Shown here piece after piece: positions 26,401-35,131 of a stretch of 64,000 nucleotides of DNA. How positions within the stretch are numbered: position 1 is the stretch's first letter; each line of letters opens with the position of its first letter. The translations under genes and the position numbers were made by a program. Source of the DNA: Leptolyngbya iicbica LK (lineage in GTDB: Bacteria > Cyanobacteriota > Cyanobacteriia > Phormidesmidales > Phormidesmidaceae); the NCBI RefSeq assembly GCF_004212215.1, contig NZ_QVFV01000006.1, forward strand, positions 56,795 to 120,794. Direction: 5' to 3'. The notes under the pieces were generated by a model. That model did no database searches, was not told the DNA's origin, and saw only the letters and a list, made by a program, of their open reading frames with translations.

Positions 26401-28817
26401 AAGCGGCGGTCAAACACTAAATCATTGAGGGCCAGATTTGCCAGGGTCAAATCGCCCTCAAAATTCAGATTACTGGGGCTCCCTGTCAGCCGTCCCTGCA
26501 AATCGGCGATGCCCACCAGCGCCAAGGCCGGGGGGAAATTAACTGGCAGGGTCGCCAGATCGTAGTTGTTAGCAGCCAGATTCAGGTCAATTGCGGCAAT
26601 GCTGGGCGCGCCAGAGCCGGATAGCTGCGGCGTGACGGTGCCACTGGCGAATAGACCCCCCGTTTCTAAACTGTCGATGCGCAGCAGGCGACCATCCCAG
26701 GCCAGGCTGGCATCTAAGGGAGCGGGCGATCGCCCGAACGCCGGATTCAGCGCCCGCGCCGTCGCCAACCCATCCGACAGCTGAATGTTGGCGCGGCCTC
26801 GGATGGCGGCGGGTGAAAGGTTTGCCAGGCTGCCCGCCAGTTGAAAAGTCGCCGACCCGGTGCCCCGCAAATCAGACGATAGTTGTTGCAGTTGCAAATT
26901 ACGGCCCTGACCGTCGGCCTGCCAGGTGCCGTTCGCGAGATTGAAAGTACTGTTCAGCGTGCCACCGGCTAACGCCGCGACAATATTGCCGTCGCCTTGC
27001 AGCCCCGCCAACGAAAAGTCGCGGGTGCTGCCGCCCAGTCGCACATCACCGCCTGCCGTCACCCCTTGCAAGGCGGCATTGAAGAAGCCCATTTGCAGTC
27101 CCTGAGCCTGGACGTCCGCAGTCCATTGCCCTTGGTTCAGGCGACCCACCCCCGACACCGTGCCCCCAGCAATCTCGGCCTGTCGCAGCGTGAGCAGGTT
27201 ACGCTCAAGTTCCGCTGTGCCCCGCGTGGGGTAGGTGCCGCCAACGGCATCCCAAGTGAACACGCCGGTCAATGATTTGACCGGGCCAGCAATATCCGCT
27301 TCCAAAGCCAGGGTGCCAATGGAGATATCGTCGGGCAAACCATAGAGGCGGGCCAGGTCATCGGCGGGCAAATCCGTCCCGAGCAGATCGAAGGCGATCG
27401 CGACGGGACGGCCAAATCGCAGTTCACCATTCCCGGTCAGTTCGCCACCCGCCAGGGGATTCGCCACCAAATCGGCAAACTGAAAGCCCTCACGACTGTA
27501 GGTCACTTCAGAGGCCACCCGCGCAAACTCCACCTGGTCAATCGTTCCCCCATCAACCGTTTCCACCAGGCCGGAAACCGTGGGTTTTGCCAACGGCCCG
27601 GTCAGCGCCACCTTCGGAGCTTGCAGAGTGGCCGCCATCTCGACGGGATATTCAAAGTTAAAGGTCTCAGCAATGCCCTCCAGGGTGACGGGAGCGATCG
27701 CCCCGGTCAGGTCGTAGCCATTGCGGGGATCAATGATGCCCCGCGCCTCCGCCTTCAGTTCCCCAAAGGTGGCCGTGGTCTCTTCCAAAGCGATCCGATT
27801 GCCCTGAAAACGTGCCTGGGTATTAATCTCTGAGAACGGCGTCGATAGGGCATCGATAAAAAGTTCGCCATCCTCTAAACTGGCCGTCCCCGTCAGCCGG
27901 GGCGCTTCAAACGGCGTCAGTTCGGCTGCGATATTGCCGTTGAGCAGCCCCGCTGTGATCGCCAGGGGCAGCCGCTCTCCGGCACTGGCAAACACCAGCG
28001 GCGACAATGCCGCCAGATCAATCGCCTGAGCCTGGACCGCGATATTGGCCTCGAGCGAGTCGAGCAGATTAGGGGGCGCATTGTCCCCATAATCCAGTTG
28101 TCGAATCACGCCGCTGAGGTCTAAATCCCCTGCATTCTCAGGGCGAGAACTGAAGTCCAACGTGATTTCCTGGGCGTCTAATTGGGGTTTGCCCCCAGCC
28201 CGGGGATTATCCACCACCACTTTTTGCACCGCGACGGTGCCGTTGATGTCGTTGAGGGTAAAGACTTGCGGCGATTCGTCTGGCCCGAGATAGGGCAAGA
28301 GTTGCACTTCACTATCTGCGAAGATGACCGTCGGGTTGACCCGGATGAAGGGCTCACCCCGGTCTTCATCGTCATCGTCGTCATCTAAATTAATGTCAAC
28401 TTCGACCCACTTGCCTTGTTCGTCTTGTTCGATGTAAACCTGGACGCCGGTGAGGGTAATTTGTGGGTTGACTTGCCGCCCCAGCAGCCCCAGCGGATTG
28501 AACCGCACGGCGATGGTCTCGACATACAGGGTGTCTGGATCGGTCGCGGTGGGCGGCATCGCCGATGGGCCAAACTGCACTCCCGTAATCGAGACTCGCT
28601 CCACTTCGCCCAGGGCCACCGGGCGATCAAGGGCCTCGGTCAAATAGTCTGAGGCCCAGGGAGATAGCGTTTCGTGGGCAAACCGCCAAGCCGCGATCGC
28701 CACCCCAGCCACACTCAGGGTCGCGATCGCCCCGATCGCCAAGCCAGTCGTCGTCCAGAGGCGGCGACGCTGTTTTTTGGGAGTCGATTGTGGCTCTGGG
28801 GATGACCCGTTGCTCAT
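23496..28817 (-). CDS. translocation/assembly module TamB domain protein
   Basis: 1773 residues. TamB-like AsmA-superfamily proteins span the periplasm from inner to outer membrane and are thought to carry phospholipid or help outer membrane protein assembly; the plant homologue TIC236 links the chloroplast envelopes. Visible: a cytoplasmic tail, one membrane helix at about 22-48, an acidic run of Asp/Glu near residue 145, a very long repetitive beta-rich body built of TLEDG, GxLxxx, ATGTL-like strands, a low-complexity acid/proline stretch near 1370-1410, and the C-terminal DUF490 region with GLFAVELRLAGEN, RSESEIVGLLSGNVIG and GVLLEYETRF as a barrel-like end. Full length for cyanobacteria. 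No Omp85 gene is adjacent. Confidence 0.93.
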   Translation of the reverse strand: MSNGSSPEPQSTPKKQRRRLWTTTGLAIGAIATLSVAGVAIAAWRFAHETLSPWASDYLTEALDRPVALGEVERVSITGVQFGPSAMPPTATDPDTLYVETIAVRFNPLGLLGRQVNPQITLTGVQVYIEQDEQGKWVEVDINLDDDDDDEDRGEPFIRVNPTVIFADSEVQLLPYLGPDESPQVFTLNDINGTVAVQKVVVDNPRAGGKPQLDAQEITLDFSSRPENAGDLDLSGVIRQLDYGDNAPPNLLDSLEANIAVQAQAIDLAALSPLVFASAGERLPLAITAGLLNGNIAAELTPFEAPRLTGTASLEDGELFIDALSTPFSEINTQARFQGNRIALEETTATFGELKAEARGIIDPRNGYDLTGAIAPVTLEGIAETFNFEYPVEMAATLQAPKVALTGPLAKPTVSGLVETVDGGTIDQVEFARVASEVTYSREGFQFADLVANPLAGGELTGNGELRFGRPVAIAFDLLGTDLPADDLARLYGLPDDISIGTLALEADIAGPVKSLTGVFTWDAVGGTYPTRGTAELERNLLTLRQAEIAGGTVSGVGRLNQGQWTADVQAQGLQMGFFNAALQGVTAGGDVRLGGSTRDFSLAGLQGDGNIVAALAGGTLNSTFNLANGTWQADGQGRNLQLQQLSSDLRGTGSATFQLAGSLANLSPAAIRGRANIQLSDGLATARALNPAFGRSPAPLDASLAWDGRLLRIDSLETGGLFASGTVTPQLSGSGAPSIAAIDLNLAANNYDLATLPVNFPPALALVGIADLQGRLTGSPSNLNFEGDLTLANLALNDLVFDRRLAGPVTYSNQRGLAVGLMGTEDQITATYVPQTRQLNAEIRAGEAIATATTEGDLLQAQLYNFPVSVLNIPAEPSPYGSLRGLVDFANASINLRTGEAIGQFDVAYLGFGYVNVDRLYGGFRYADGVAQLNEGQIIMADRDERGAAIATRTYNVSGRYSLGQTPQLVGTLSSEAGELRDLLQMLQIQELADFRRGLQPNEGFIPASTLEAAKILATNPVGSPNDTLLNQLRRLSEIIEIQILDEIAAEEAPIPPLSELQGSFAGRVNITATLPTDLRATFDLAGQNWSWGPDIRADQMVAQGSYQNGLVTFAPLQFNSNEETGIASAALTGSFSLDPQDRTDREMLLQITNVPISNLEDFANLPFDLDGRLNSTAILGGRLGNPRLTGELEVIDGTLNGTGISNTTAAFSYINARAGLDAQLSLIGSNDPLTLTAAVPYQLGFVDIEPVDQSYLLRANVKDEGLALLNLFTQQVAWEDGQGEVVLNIAGDLQTNNSLPETFQGLITLDDATISASALPVPMTDVTGRIRLVPSIQAIEVEQLTGQFSEGQLSAQGLFPLLLPLDTFVDFADDDTEPPQGEDETAPPPAADDTEPSETSNPQYQPLTLNLDNIALDLQGLYEGQVDGEMQLVGSLLLGPQLTGAIDLSQGTLIIPEGGGPPPVAAVDRNGGDSIFPPFAFSDLRILLRRGINIVQGNYLDVRAQGGLRLDGTLSTLRPTGTIQLPSGRIGLFAVELRLAGENDRADFRGTFDPLLDVTLQTSLPETNTSGIQVTRGPFPRNEVPDTTTLESIGLTQQGNRLVRIRARYTGPASELANITTTSRNLSLSSSPPRSESEIVGLLSGNVIGAIDALGSDNALTGIGTFVGSALLNTVREFLGDTVPISEVRLFQVSDASGGVEANDGSDIGAEVGFEISPTISVSVLKVITNDTPFQFNTRYRLSDEFTLRGTTSYEDFRERSGVLLEYETRF

Positions 28818-29048
28818 GGCCTACACACCTGTGCTGTCTGCCCACAGCGGCGGTTTGATCTCGCCGCTCTGAGCGCCTGACTCAAAGACACCAATTGCCA
28901 ACATGACAGTACCAAGATTGGGCAAATTTTCACCGTTTTCGGCATTGCGAGGTGGATCAATTTGCCGGGTTTCAGCATTGAAATGGTCTGGCTGCCCATT
29001 AAGATACTTAAAATTAACGCTTATGGATAAACGACGGATTAAAGACTC

Positions 29049-29438
29049 ATGCAAGTCTATGTGCTCTTGTTTAACGCGGGGACTGACAACGAGGGAATTC
29101 ACTCGTTGCAGGCCAACGGGCGGAACACTGTCCTCATGTTTGAAGACGAGGATGATGCTACGCGCTTTGGTTTGATGTTAGAGGCGCAGGATTTTCCGAC
29201 GCCCGATATCGAAGCGTTTGAGCAAGACGAAATCGAAGAGTTCTGCGAAGAGGCAGGCTTTGACTTGCGGTTGATTCCAGCGGGTTCGTTGATGGTGCCT
29301 CCTGACAGTGCTGTCGAAGCGATGGATTGGGATCCTGACGGCGAATACGTGGCAGAAGAGCCCCCCACGGCAGACGAATCGCGACTGTCGAATGAAGAAC
29401 TCGACGATATCCGCCAGCGTTTAGAAAAACTGCTCTAG
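29049..29438 (+). CDS. DUF3110 protein
   Basis: 129 residues, soluble, acidic. MQVYVLLFNAGTDNEGIHSL, LMFEDEDDATRFGLMLEAQDFPTP and FCEEAGFDLRLIP are the marks of DUF3110, a family almost confined to cyanobacteria and plastids. Residues about 65-90 and the last 40 are rich in Glu/Asp. It is divergent from tamB with about 230 bases between. Function unknown. Confidence 0.88.
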   Translation: MQVYVLLFNAGTDNEGIHSLQANGRNTVLMFEDEDDATRFGLMLEAQDFPTPDIEAFEQDEIEEFCEEAGFDLRLIPAGSLMVPPDSAVEAMDWDPDGEYVAEEPPTADESRLSNEELDDIRQRLEKLL

Positions 29439-29669
29439 CCTGGCAGCGATCGCCATTATGGCATCGAGGCTTGGAAGACTCTGATGGGGTTACGAATTTC
29501 GCAACATCAGGTCGTTCGCCCCAGGCCGAGCCTATCTACCGCCGCGCCATCCAGTGCCTTGCGATCGCCCCCGCACGCCGTGCGCTGTGCCCATTGCCCA
29601 TTGACAGGGAGTCGCGATCGCGGCAGCGCAGTTTCTCCCCTGTCTCAACCCTGCTCAAGGAGTAATTCG

Positions 29670-30614
29670 GTGACTTTTTCTAATACCCCGGTGCCCGACT
29701 CGCCCATTGATCGGGGGCACTTGCTCACCGAGCAGGCTAATCCGGCGAGTCAAAACCTCGATCAACTGTCGCCCTTGGAATTTGTCGATTTAGTCAACGC
29801 TGAAGATCAGAAAACTTTGAGTGCGATCGCGGGTGCTCGGGAAGATTTAGCCGCCGCCATCACCCTCATTGCCGACTCGATGCGGCTGGGGGGACGGCTG
29901 TTTTACCTGGGGGCAGGCACCAGCGGTCGCCTGGGCGTGCTCGACGCCTCGGAATGTCCACCGACTTTTTGCACCCCGCCTGACCTCGTGCAGGGCATCA
30001 TCGCCGGGGGAGCCGGAGCCCTGATCCGCAGCTCCGAAGGGCTCGAAGACATTGCCGAAGATGGCGCGGCCATCATCCACGAACACCATATTCATGAGCA
30101 TGACGTTGTTGTCGGTATCACTGCTGGGGGCACCACGCCCTATGTGCATGGCGCGTTAAAAGCGGCTCAACAACGGGGAGCCGCCGCCATCCTCATTGCT
30201 TGTGTGCCCTGCGAGCAGGTGCCCGCCAACTACGATGGCGACATTCGGCTGCTGGTGGGCCCCGAAATTCTGGCGGGCTCCACCCGGTTAAAAGCGGGCA
30301 CCGTCACCAAAATGGCGCTGAACATCCTCTCCACCGGGGTCATGGTGCAACTGGGTAAGGTGTACGGCAACCGCATGGTCGATGTCGCCGTGACCAATAC
30401 GAAACTGCGAGATCGCGCCATCCGCATTTTGAGTGACCTGGCCGACCTCGATCGCGACCAAGCCGCCGCTTTATTAGATCGGAGCGACCAGCGGGTCAAA
30501 CTCGCCCTCCTCATGCACTGGAGTGGACTCTCCGCCCCCGAAGCTGACGCCTGTTTGCAAGCCCATCAAGGGCATCTGCGTCAAGCCTTGCAAAGCCTCA
30601 AGTCGTCTGATTAA
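29670..30614 (+). CDS. murQ: N-acetylmuramic acid 6-phosphate etherase
   Basis: 314 residues from the GTG at 29670, chosen because AAGGAG lies seven bases before it and the family N terminus (RGHLLTEQANPASQNLDQLS) follows; an ATG 186 bases upstream is in frame but its region looks like spacer. MurQ splits the lactyl ether of MurNAc-6-phosphate to give GlcNAc-6-phosphate in cell-wall recycling. Marks: SIS domain with GGRLFYLGAGTSGRLGVLDASECPPTF, GITAGGTTPYV, GSTRLKAGTVTKMALN, GKVYGNRMVDVAVTN. No murein transporter gene is nearby. Confidence 0.96.
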   Translation: MTFSNTPVPDSPIDRGHLLTEQANPASQNLDQLSPLEFVDLVNAEDQKTLSAIAGAREDLAAAITLIADSMRLGGRLFYLGAGTSGRLGVLDASECPPTFCTPPDLVQGIIAGGAGALIRSSEGLEDIAEDGAAIIHEHHIHEHDVVVGITAGGTTPYVHGALKAAQQRGAAAILIACVPCEQVPANYDGDIRLLVGPEILAGSTRLKAGTVTKMALNILSTGVMVQLGKVYGNRMVDVAVTNTKLRDRAIRILSDLADLDRDQAAALLDRSDQRVKLALLMHWSGLSAPEADACLQAHQGHLRQALQSLKSSD

Positions 30615-30630
30615 AGCATGAGCATTGAAG

Positions 30631-30717
30631 TCAGTGTGAACAGCCGTCTCGGCTGTCCTGTGGCAGACAAGATGCCTGCCCAACAAAACTGGATTTTATA
30701 AAACCCAGATTCCTCAG
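30631..30717 (+). repeat. dispersed double-hairpin repeat, copy B
   Basis: Second copy of the repeat described at 9004. It reads CAGTGTGAACAGCCGTCTC-GGCTGT, then GGCAGACAAGATGCCTGCC and CAACAAAACTGGATTTTATAAAACCC. The first hairpin arms are ACAGCC/GGCTGT and the second GGCAG.../...CTGCC. It starts 16 bases after the murQ stop codon, so it may shape the 3' end of the murQ transcript. Confidence 0.75.
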
Positions 30718-30897
30718 CACCCACGATGCGCACAACGATGCCCCACGACCAGGGAACATTTTGGAGCGCTTGGCTTCGTGATCAGCAGGGGGCGATCGCG
30801 GTTCAGGCCATCGCGTCGCTTCCGGAATGTCTGGTTGCTGATCGGTAGACTGATACCGGAAAACCAGACCCTTTGCAGTGCCACGAGGTTCTTTATC

Positions 30898-32046
30898 ATG
30901 CCTGACTTTCAATCTCCGCTCCGTCATGGGCGATCGCTGCGCTGGCTGGGGCTATTGCTCGCCACCTGTTTTAGCGTGGTGAGCCTCTCCCTGGGGTCAG
31001 CGAGTGCGCAAGACAATCCCCTTGAGGCGGGGAGTGATACGGCCTTCTGCGTGGCCAACACCGAGCCGCTAGCCGAGCCAGTGCAGGGACGCAGCTACGG
31101 CGACCCCCATATCAATACCTACGATGGACTGCACTACAGCTTTCAGCTCGTGGGCGAATTCATCTTGACCAAAGCTGAAGACGCAGGCTTTGAAGTGCAG
31201 GCGCGGCAGAAAGCGGTGGCTGGCAGAAATGGGGTGTCCCTGAATTCAGCCGTCGCCATGCGCGTGTGCGGCCATCGGGTGGCGATTTATGCCCAAGATA
31301 TTCCCGACGGCAGCTCGACCCCCGTGTGGATTGATGGCATTCCGACCCCGCTGGCGGTGGACGCATTGCCCTTACCGGGGGGCGGTGAGATTCAGCGCAG
31401 CGGCAACGACAATTACGCCATTATTTGGCCCAGTGGCGATCAGGTCATCATTCGCTCCATTCGCGCTGGGGGCGACACCTTCCTCAATATCATGCCGACC
31501 TTACGCCGCGACCAACCTGAGGATTGGAGTGGCTTATTGGGTAATTTCAACGGCTCAACAGACGATGATTTGATGGGCCGCGACGGCTCCATTGTGCCGG
31601 CTCAGTCCACCTACAGTCTGGCGACCAATGCTCTGGATCGGGCGCTGCCAGCCGTGATCCCTGTCCGCACGATTGAAGATACCTACTTCGATACGCTGTA
31701 TCGTCAGTTCGGTGATAGCTGGCGCATTCGACAGTCCGAATCGTTGTTCGACTATCCCCTGGGACAATCGACCGCCAACTTCACGGATACCGCCTTTCCC
31801 AGACAGTTGGTGACGTTAAATGGCGTGGCCCCGGCGCGCATTGATGCGGCGCTGACCACTTGCCAGGAAGCTGGGGTTGACGAAGCGCTGTTGGATGGTT
31901 GCGTCTTTGACGTCGCAGCCACTGGGGATGACATGTTTGCCAATGCGGCAGCAAATGCGATCGCCAACGCGGTCGTCCAAGAGCTTACCGATCGCGTCAT
32001 CGATGAAGTCCTGGATAGCCTGCCGATTCCCCGATTCCCCTTCTAG
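30898..32046 (+). CDS. secreted von Willebrand factor type D domain protein
   Basis: 382 residues from the ATG at 30898, chosen because a good signal peptide follows (basic RHGRSLRW, hydrophobic LGLLLATCFSVVSLSLG, cleavage after SASA). The frame is open 120 bases upstream but without a ribosome site. The VWD domain begins RSYGDPHINTYDGLHYSFQLVGEFIL near residue 58 and runs to SGLLGNFNGSTDDDLMGRDG, the two ends typical of the domain. The following 150 residues have conserved Trp/Arg and the cysteines TTCQEAG...DGCVFDVAATGDD, as in other extracellular VWD proteins. Likely a surface or sheath protein; role unknown. Confidence 0.88.
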   Translation: MPDFQSPLRHGRSLRWLGLLLATCFSVVSLSLGSASAQDNPLEAGSDTAFCVANTEPLAEPVQGRSYGDPHINTYDGLHYSFQLVGEFILTKAEDAGFEVQARQKAVAGRNGVSLNSAVAMRVCGHRVAIYAQDIPDGSSTPVWIDGIPTPLAVDALPLPGGGEIQRSGNDNYAIIWPSGDQVIIRSIRAGGDTFLNIMPTLRRDQPEDWSGLLGNFNGSTDDDLMGRDGSIVPAQSTYSLATNALDRALPAVIPVRTIEDTYFDTLYRQFGDSWRIRQSESLFDYPLGQSTANFTDTAFPRQLVTLNGVAPARIDAALTTCQEAGVDEALLDGCVFDVAATGDDMFANAAANAIANAVVQELTDRVIDEVLDSLPIPRFPF

Positions 32047-32086
32047 ACAAACCGAGCCGAGCCATGCTCAACGTCTCTTGAGCGAA

Positions 32087-32114
32087 GCCTCACAGCGCGA
32101 TCGCGCTGTGAGGC
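32087..32114. repeat. 28-bp perfect palindrome with HIP1 core
   Basis: Perfect self-complementary sequence with arm GCCTCACAGCGCGA and centre CGCGATCGCG. A second hairpin GCTCAA/TTGAGC lies at 32066-32083. Together they sit between the convergent VWD and propeller genes, where they may end transcription; no T run follows on either strand. Confidence 0.7.
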
Positions 32115-32197
32115 CCATGGAAAAACAGATTTTATTGGCTCCAATGATCGCAGCTCTTCCCCTTGGGCGTGGCCATGCATGTTTGAGCCCGAATTTC

Positions 32198-32230
32198 GTC
32201 GCCCCATTGCGCATGATGCCGTGGGGCGAC
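32198..32230 (-). terminator. hairpin after propeller-like gene
   Basis: Arms GTCGCCCCA (32198-32206) and TGGGGCGAC (32222-32230), nine perfect pairs, about ten bases past the stop codon of the minus-strand propeller-like gene. It lacks a T run, so its role as a terminator is only likely. Confidence 0.4.
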
Positions 32231-32239
32231 AACCGAGCT

Positions 32240-33961
32240 TTACTTCCGACGAATGGCGGCCCCGTGAATGTCACTGCGCTCAGCGCCTGTATACTCATGG
32301 CCACCGGGGGCGCTCAGGGGCGCATTGTCAATAGTGTTCGTGGTCCGCAGTACGCCTGCCAGACGCCCTGTAGCCCCATCCTCCAGCAGTTCGATAATGC
32401 CGACACCGGGGCAACTGCCCTGGGCCGAATGGGTTACCGACACGGGTACAGGCCCCCGCAGCGCCACCACCAGGTACTTGCCATCAGGAGTGGCTTCCAT
32501 CAGGTCGGGGGCGGGGTCATTACCGGGTAGCGCCTCGTCATCTACGACTGAAGCGGCAGCACAGGCTCCCACGCCGTGGCCCTGGCCATCCGCAGAGATC
32601 AGGTCATAGGTGGTGTGGGCCAGGGTGGCGGTGTTAAACACCTCAACATTGTTTTGAATGCGATCGACGGTATGAATGTAATCGCCAGACGGGGTGATCG
32701 CCATGCCGTGAGAGTCGCGACGGCTCGTGCTGCCCGGCAGTTGGCCCGTGGCGTTAGCGGCCTCGCCCGCCAAATTGCCGATGGTGGCGGTATTGGTCAT
32801 GTCTTTGAAGATCATCCTCGGCGCAGGCGTATTTGGCGCATTCGACGTGCTGCCAAACAGCGAGTCATCCAGACTAAAGAGGGTGAAGGTCGATTGATCG
32901 GCCCCGGCATCAGAGGCAGAAACCCCCGCATTGAGCCACATGTCGTCGCCCGTTTGCACGCCACCGCAGCCAGCGCCATTGACCACCTGATTGTCATACT
33001 CGCCCACGATCGCCATCGGGGTCACTGTGGTATCGACCACTAATAGTCCACCCCCACCAAAGGTGACATAGGCATTGTCCCCTTTGGAAACGATCGGGCA
33101 AATGATGACGTTATTCGCCCGTCCGCCGAGGTCACTCTCGGGGCCATTCTCACAGCCATTTTCTTTGCAAAAACCTTGAGGCGTCAGGTCGCCAAAGGCT
33201 ACATCCAGGTCATAGCTGCCCGCGACCTGCCCCACCATCGGGTTGCCGTGGCTATTGTCTCCCAGATAGACCTTGGCCCCATCATCAATGGTCATGGCTT
33301 TGCCGACCCCGAGGGCAGCGGACTGGTTGAAGGTGGCATCAATAATGTCGCCTTCAGCGTTACGGGTAATGTCGATCCGCTCCAGCACCTTGCCATTCAG
33401 GTTGGCAACCAGTAAGGCGCTGCCGTCGCTGTTCCAAAACGACATGTGTACCGATCGCCCCGCACTGGTGCCCGTCACCCGAAACAGCGCCACGGCCTCC
33501 TTGGTCTCGCCATCCATAATGCCGACATAGCCGCCCCCCGGAGAGAAGAGGTTGACATTCATGTAGCGATTTTGAGGGTCAGGCAGCATGCCGTGGAGGC
33601 GACCAAAATCGGTGCCGAGCTGATTGCCGGTGGCTCCTTCGGCGTCGTGTTCCATCAGCGCTGCCGGAAACACCTCGTAAATATTGCAAGGGCCGTCGCC
33701 AGGACGGTTTTGGCCATCGCAGCCTAGGGGTTCAGCAGCCTCGCCCGTCTCCAACTGCTGCTCCATATCCTGACTATCCCAAACCCAGATCCAGCTCCCT
33801 TTGACCCCGCGAGATTCCACATCAGCGACGGAGTTAGATTGATCAGAGCCCCAGATTTCATAGCCGTGATGCTCGGCAGCCGCCATCTTGAGGGTAAAGT
33901 TTCCGGCCAATAAAACCGAGGCCGCGAGAGAAGCTTTGATCATGAGGGGGAATTTTCGCAT
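32240..33961 (-). CDS. secreted propeller-like protein
   Basis: 573 residues from the ATG at 33961 (GGACTC before it; MRKFPLMIKASLAASVLLAG is a normal signal peptide; the 96 bases upstream are unlikely to be coding). The mature protein looks like a beta-propeller of the YncE or selenium-binding type: repeated blades such as ALLVANLNGKVLERIDI, ITPSGDYIHTVDRIQNNVEVFNT and ATPDGKYLVVALRG. Several Cys pairs occur (CDGQNRPGDGPC, CKENGCENG). It ends in a conserved SDIHGAAIRRK. Periplasmic or extracellular. It is convergent with the VWD gene. Substrate or partner unknown. Confidence 0.8.
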   Translation of the reverse strand: MRKFPLMIKASLAASVLLAGNFTLKMAAAEHHGYEIWGSDQSNSVADVESRGVKGSWIWVWDSQDMEQQLETGEAAEPLGCDGQNRPGDGPCNIYEVFPAALMEHDAEGATGNQLGTDFGRLHGMLPDPQNRYMNVNLFSPGGGYVGIMDGETKEAVALFRVTGTSAGRSVHMSFWNSDGSALLVANLNGKVLERIDITRNAEGDIIDATFNQSAALGVGKAMTIDDGAKVYLGDNSHGNPMVGQVAGSYDLDVAFGDLTPQGFCKENGCENGPESDLGGRANNVIICPIVSKGDNAYVTFGGGGLLVVDTTVTPMAIVGEYDNQVVNGAGCGGVQTGDDMWLNAGVSASDAGADQSTFTLFSLDDSLFGSTSNAPNTPAPRMIFKDMTNTATIGNLAGEAANATGQLPGSTSRRDSHGMAITPSGDYIHTVDRIQNNVEVFNTATLAHTTYDLISADGQGHGVGACAAASVVDDEALPGNDPAPDLMEATPDGKYLVVALRGPVPVSVTHSAQGSCPGVGIIELLEDGATGRLAGVLRTTNTIDNAPLSAPGGHEYTGAERSDIHGAAIRRK

Positions 33962-34315
33962 TTTCGAGTCCTTTTCCAGAGTTTTAGATAGTACAGCAAG
34001 CCATGTCCGCACTCTAGGAGCAGGAAACAAGAAAATCGTTTTAATCGGAGCAAACACACTAATTTTTTTCTGAATTTGATTTAATAAAGCTCAATAAATC
34101 ACCCAGGCAGCATTCATTAGTAATCGCGATCGCCGTCATTCGCTTCATGTCCATAAATAACTGATGTCGCGTGAACTAATAGCAGCCGTTGCCAATACCA
34201 GGCTGAGGCCATTTGGTCACAGGTCTGCTTCCACACGGTGATGAACAGAGCGCCCACCTCGTCAGGCGAAATCCGCATCGCTGGCTGTGGCAGTGCACCG
34301 CTCACGATGATGGTC

Positions 34316-34689
34316 GGGAAGAGTCAGACATAAGCCGGGTTCTGTTCTCTCAGGCAAGCCGAGAGGGCGATTATCTATCTGGGACGGCTGTTACCAACCG
34401 CCTCTTGCGGTACACCAACAGCGAGACAGGAAAAAGACCAACCCTTGCCTCTGCGACCTTGCTCCCGACCGGGGTTTACCGAGCCAGCACCTCTCGATGC
34501 TGCTGGTGCGCTCTTACCGCACCTTTGCACCCTTACCTGTGAGCGATCGCTCCATCGGCGGTATGTTTCTGTGGCACTATCCTCACGGTCACCCGCACTG
34601 GGCGTTACCCAGCAAGTCTGGTCTTTCGGGAGCCCGGACTTTCCTCGGGCCAGTCATGCCGACCCGTAATCGCCTCGCCAACTCTTCCC
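34316..34689 (-). ncRNA. rnpB: RNase P RNA
   Basis: Catalytic RNA of RNase P, which trims tRNA 5' ends. Read on the minus strand it has the conserved GAGGAAAGTCCGGGCTCCC near the 5' end, the ACAGAA...CCCGGCTTA near the 3' end, and CRI/CRV-type segments between, with GGTAA and GCAGGT-like regions. The helix P1 is perfect: GGGAAGAGT at 34681-34689 pairs with ACTCTTCCC at 34316-34324, which sets the ends; 374 bases is normal for cyanobacteria. The reading frames that overlap it on the other strand are not genes. Confidence 0.95.
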
Positions 34690-34696
34690 TATCCCT

Positions 34697-34724
34697 AGTC
34701 TAGAGGCAATCTCAGCGCTGCAAA
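34697..34724 (-). promoter_or_regulatory. promoter of rnpB
   Basis: Minus-strand TTTGCA (34719-34724) and TAGACT (34697-34702) separated by 16 bases; the -10 box ends seven bases before the first base of the RNA at 34689. The spacing agrees with the RNA 5' end deduced from helix P1. Confidence 0.6.
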
Positions 34725-34845
34725 CGACAGGCTAGCGAGGATTTCTGCCAAGAAGTTCCTTTGGCAAATGTTCAGCGCAATGGCCCATGACGCTGGCGCG
34801 CCACTCCGAACGATGACAAAGGGGGGGGAGATTGCGAAGGGGCTA

Positions 34846-34906
34846 GGGGATGGGTCCCTGTCGGTTCAATCAGGATGGTCAGGCATCGTCCAAGGGACCC
34901 GTCCCC
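34846..34906. repeat. large GC-rich hairpin
   Basis: Arms GGGGATGGGTCCCT (34846-34859) and AGGGACCCGTCCCC (34893-34906), 14 bp with one T-G pair, plus an inner stem GGATGGT/ATCGTCC with two wobble pairs. It lies between rnpB and the TonB-like gene and is unlikely to be random. A T run does not follow. Confidence 0.6.
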
Positions 34907-35131
34907 TGAGGGAACTATTTTCAGAGTCATGTGGCGGCATGGAGCGCTCTTCTTTCCGCCGCGTCTGTCTGCAATAGTCTGTAACGGTGTCTGGAATTCC
35001 CGACAGGGTTATTGCAAGTGACTGCCATTAAGGCTATGATTTCGTGGAGGAATTGTTCTCAGCTATCTCGGCTGTCTGACTTGACTGTCTGAGATAGACG
35101 AGTGACTTCAAATTCGGAGTAAGTCAGGTTA

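Noticed and set aside
29484..29669. N-terminal extension of murQ by 62 residues
   Set aside because: The GTG at 29670 has a good AAGGAG site and begins the family N terminus; the upstream part is Ser/Pro/Arg-rich spacer.
34213..34703. Several overlapping frames of 68-109 codons on the plus strand
   Set aside because: They lie on the antisense strand of rnpB, whose conserved core and helix P1 explain the sequence.
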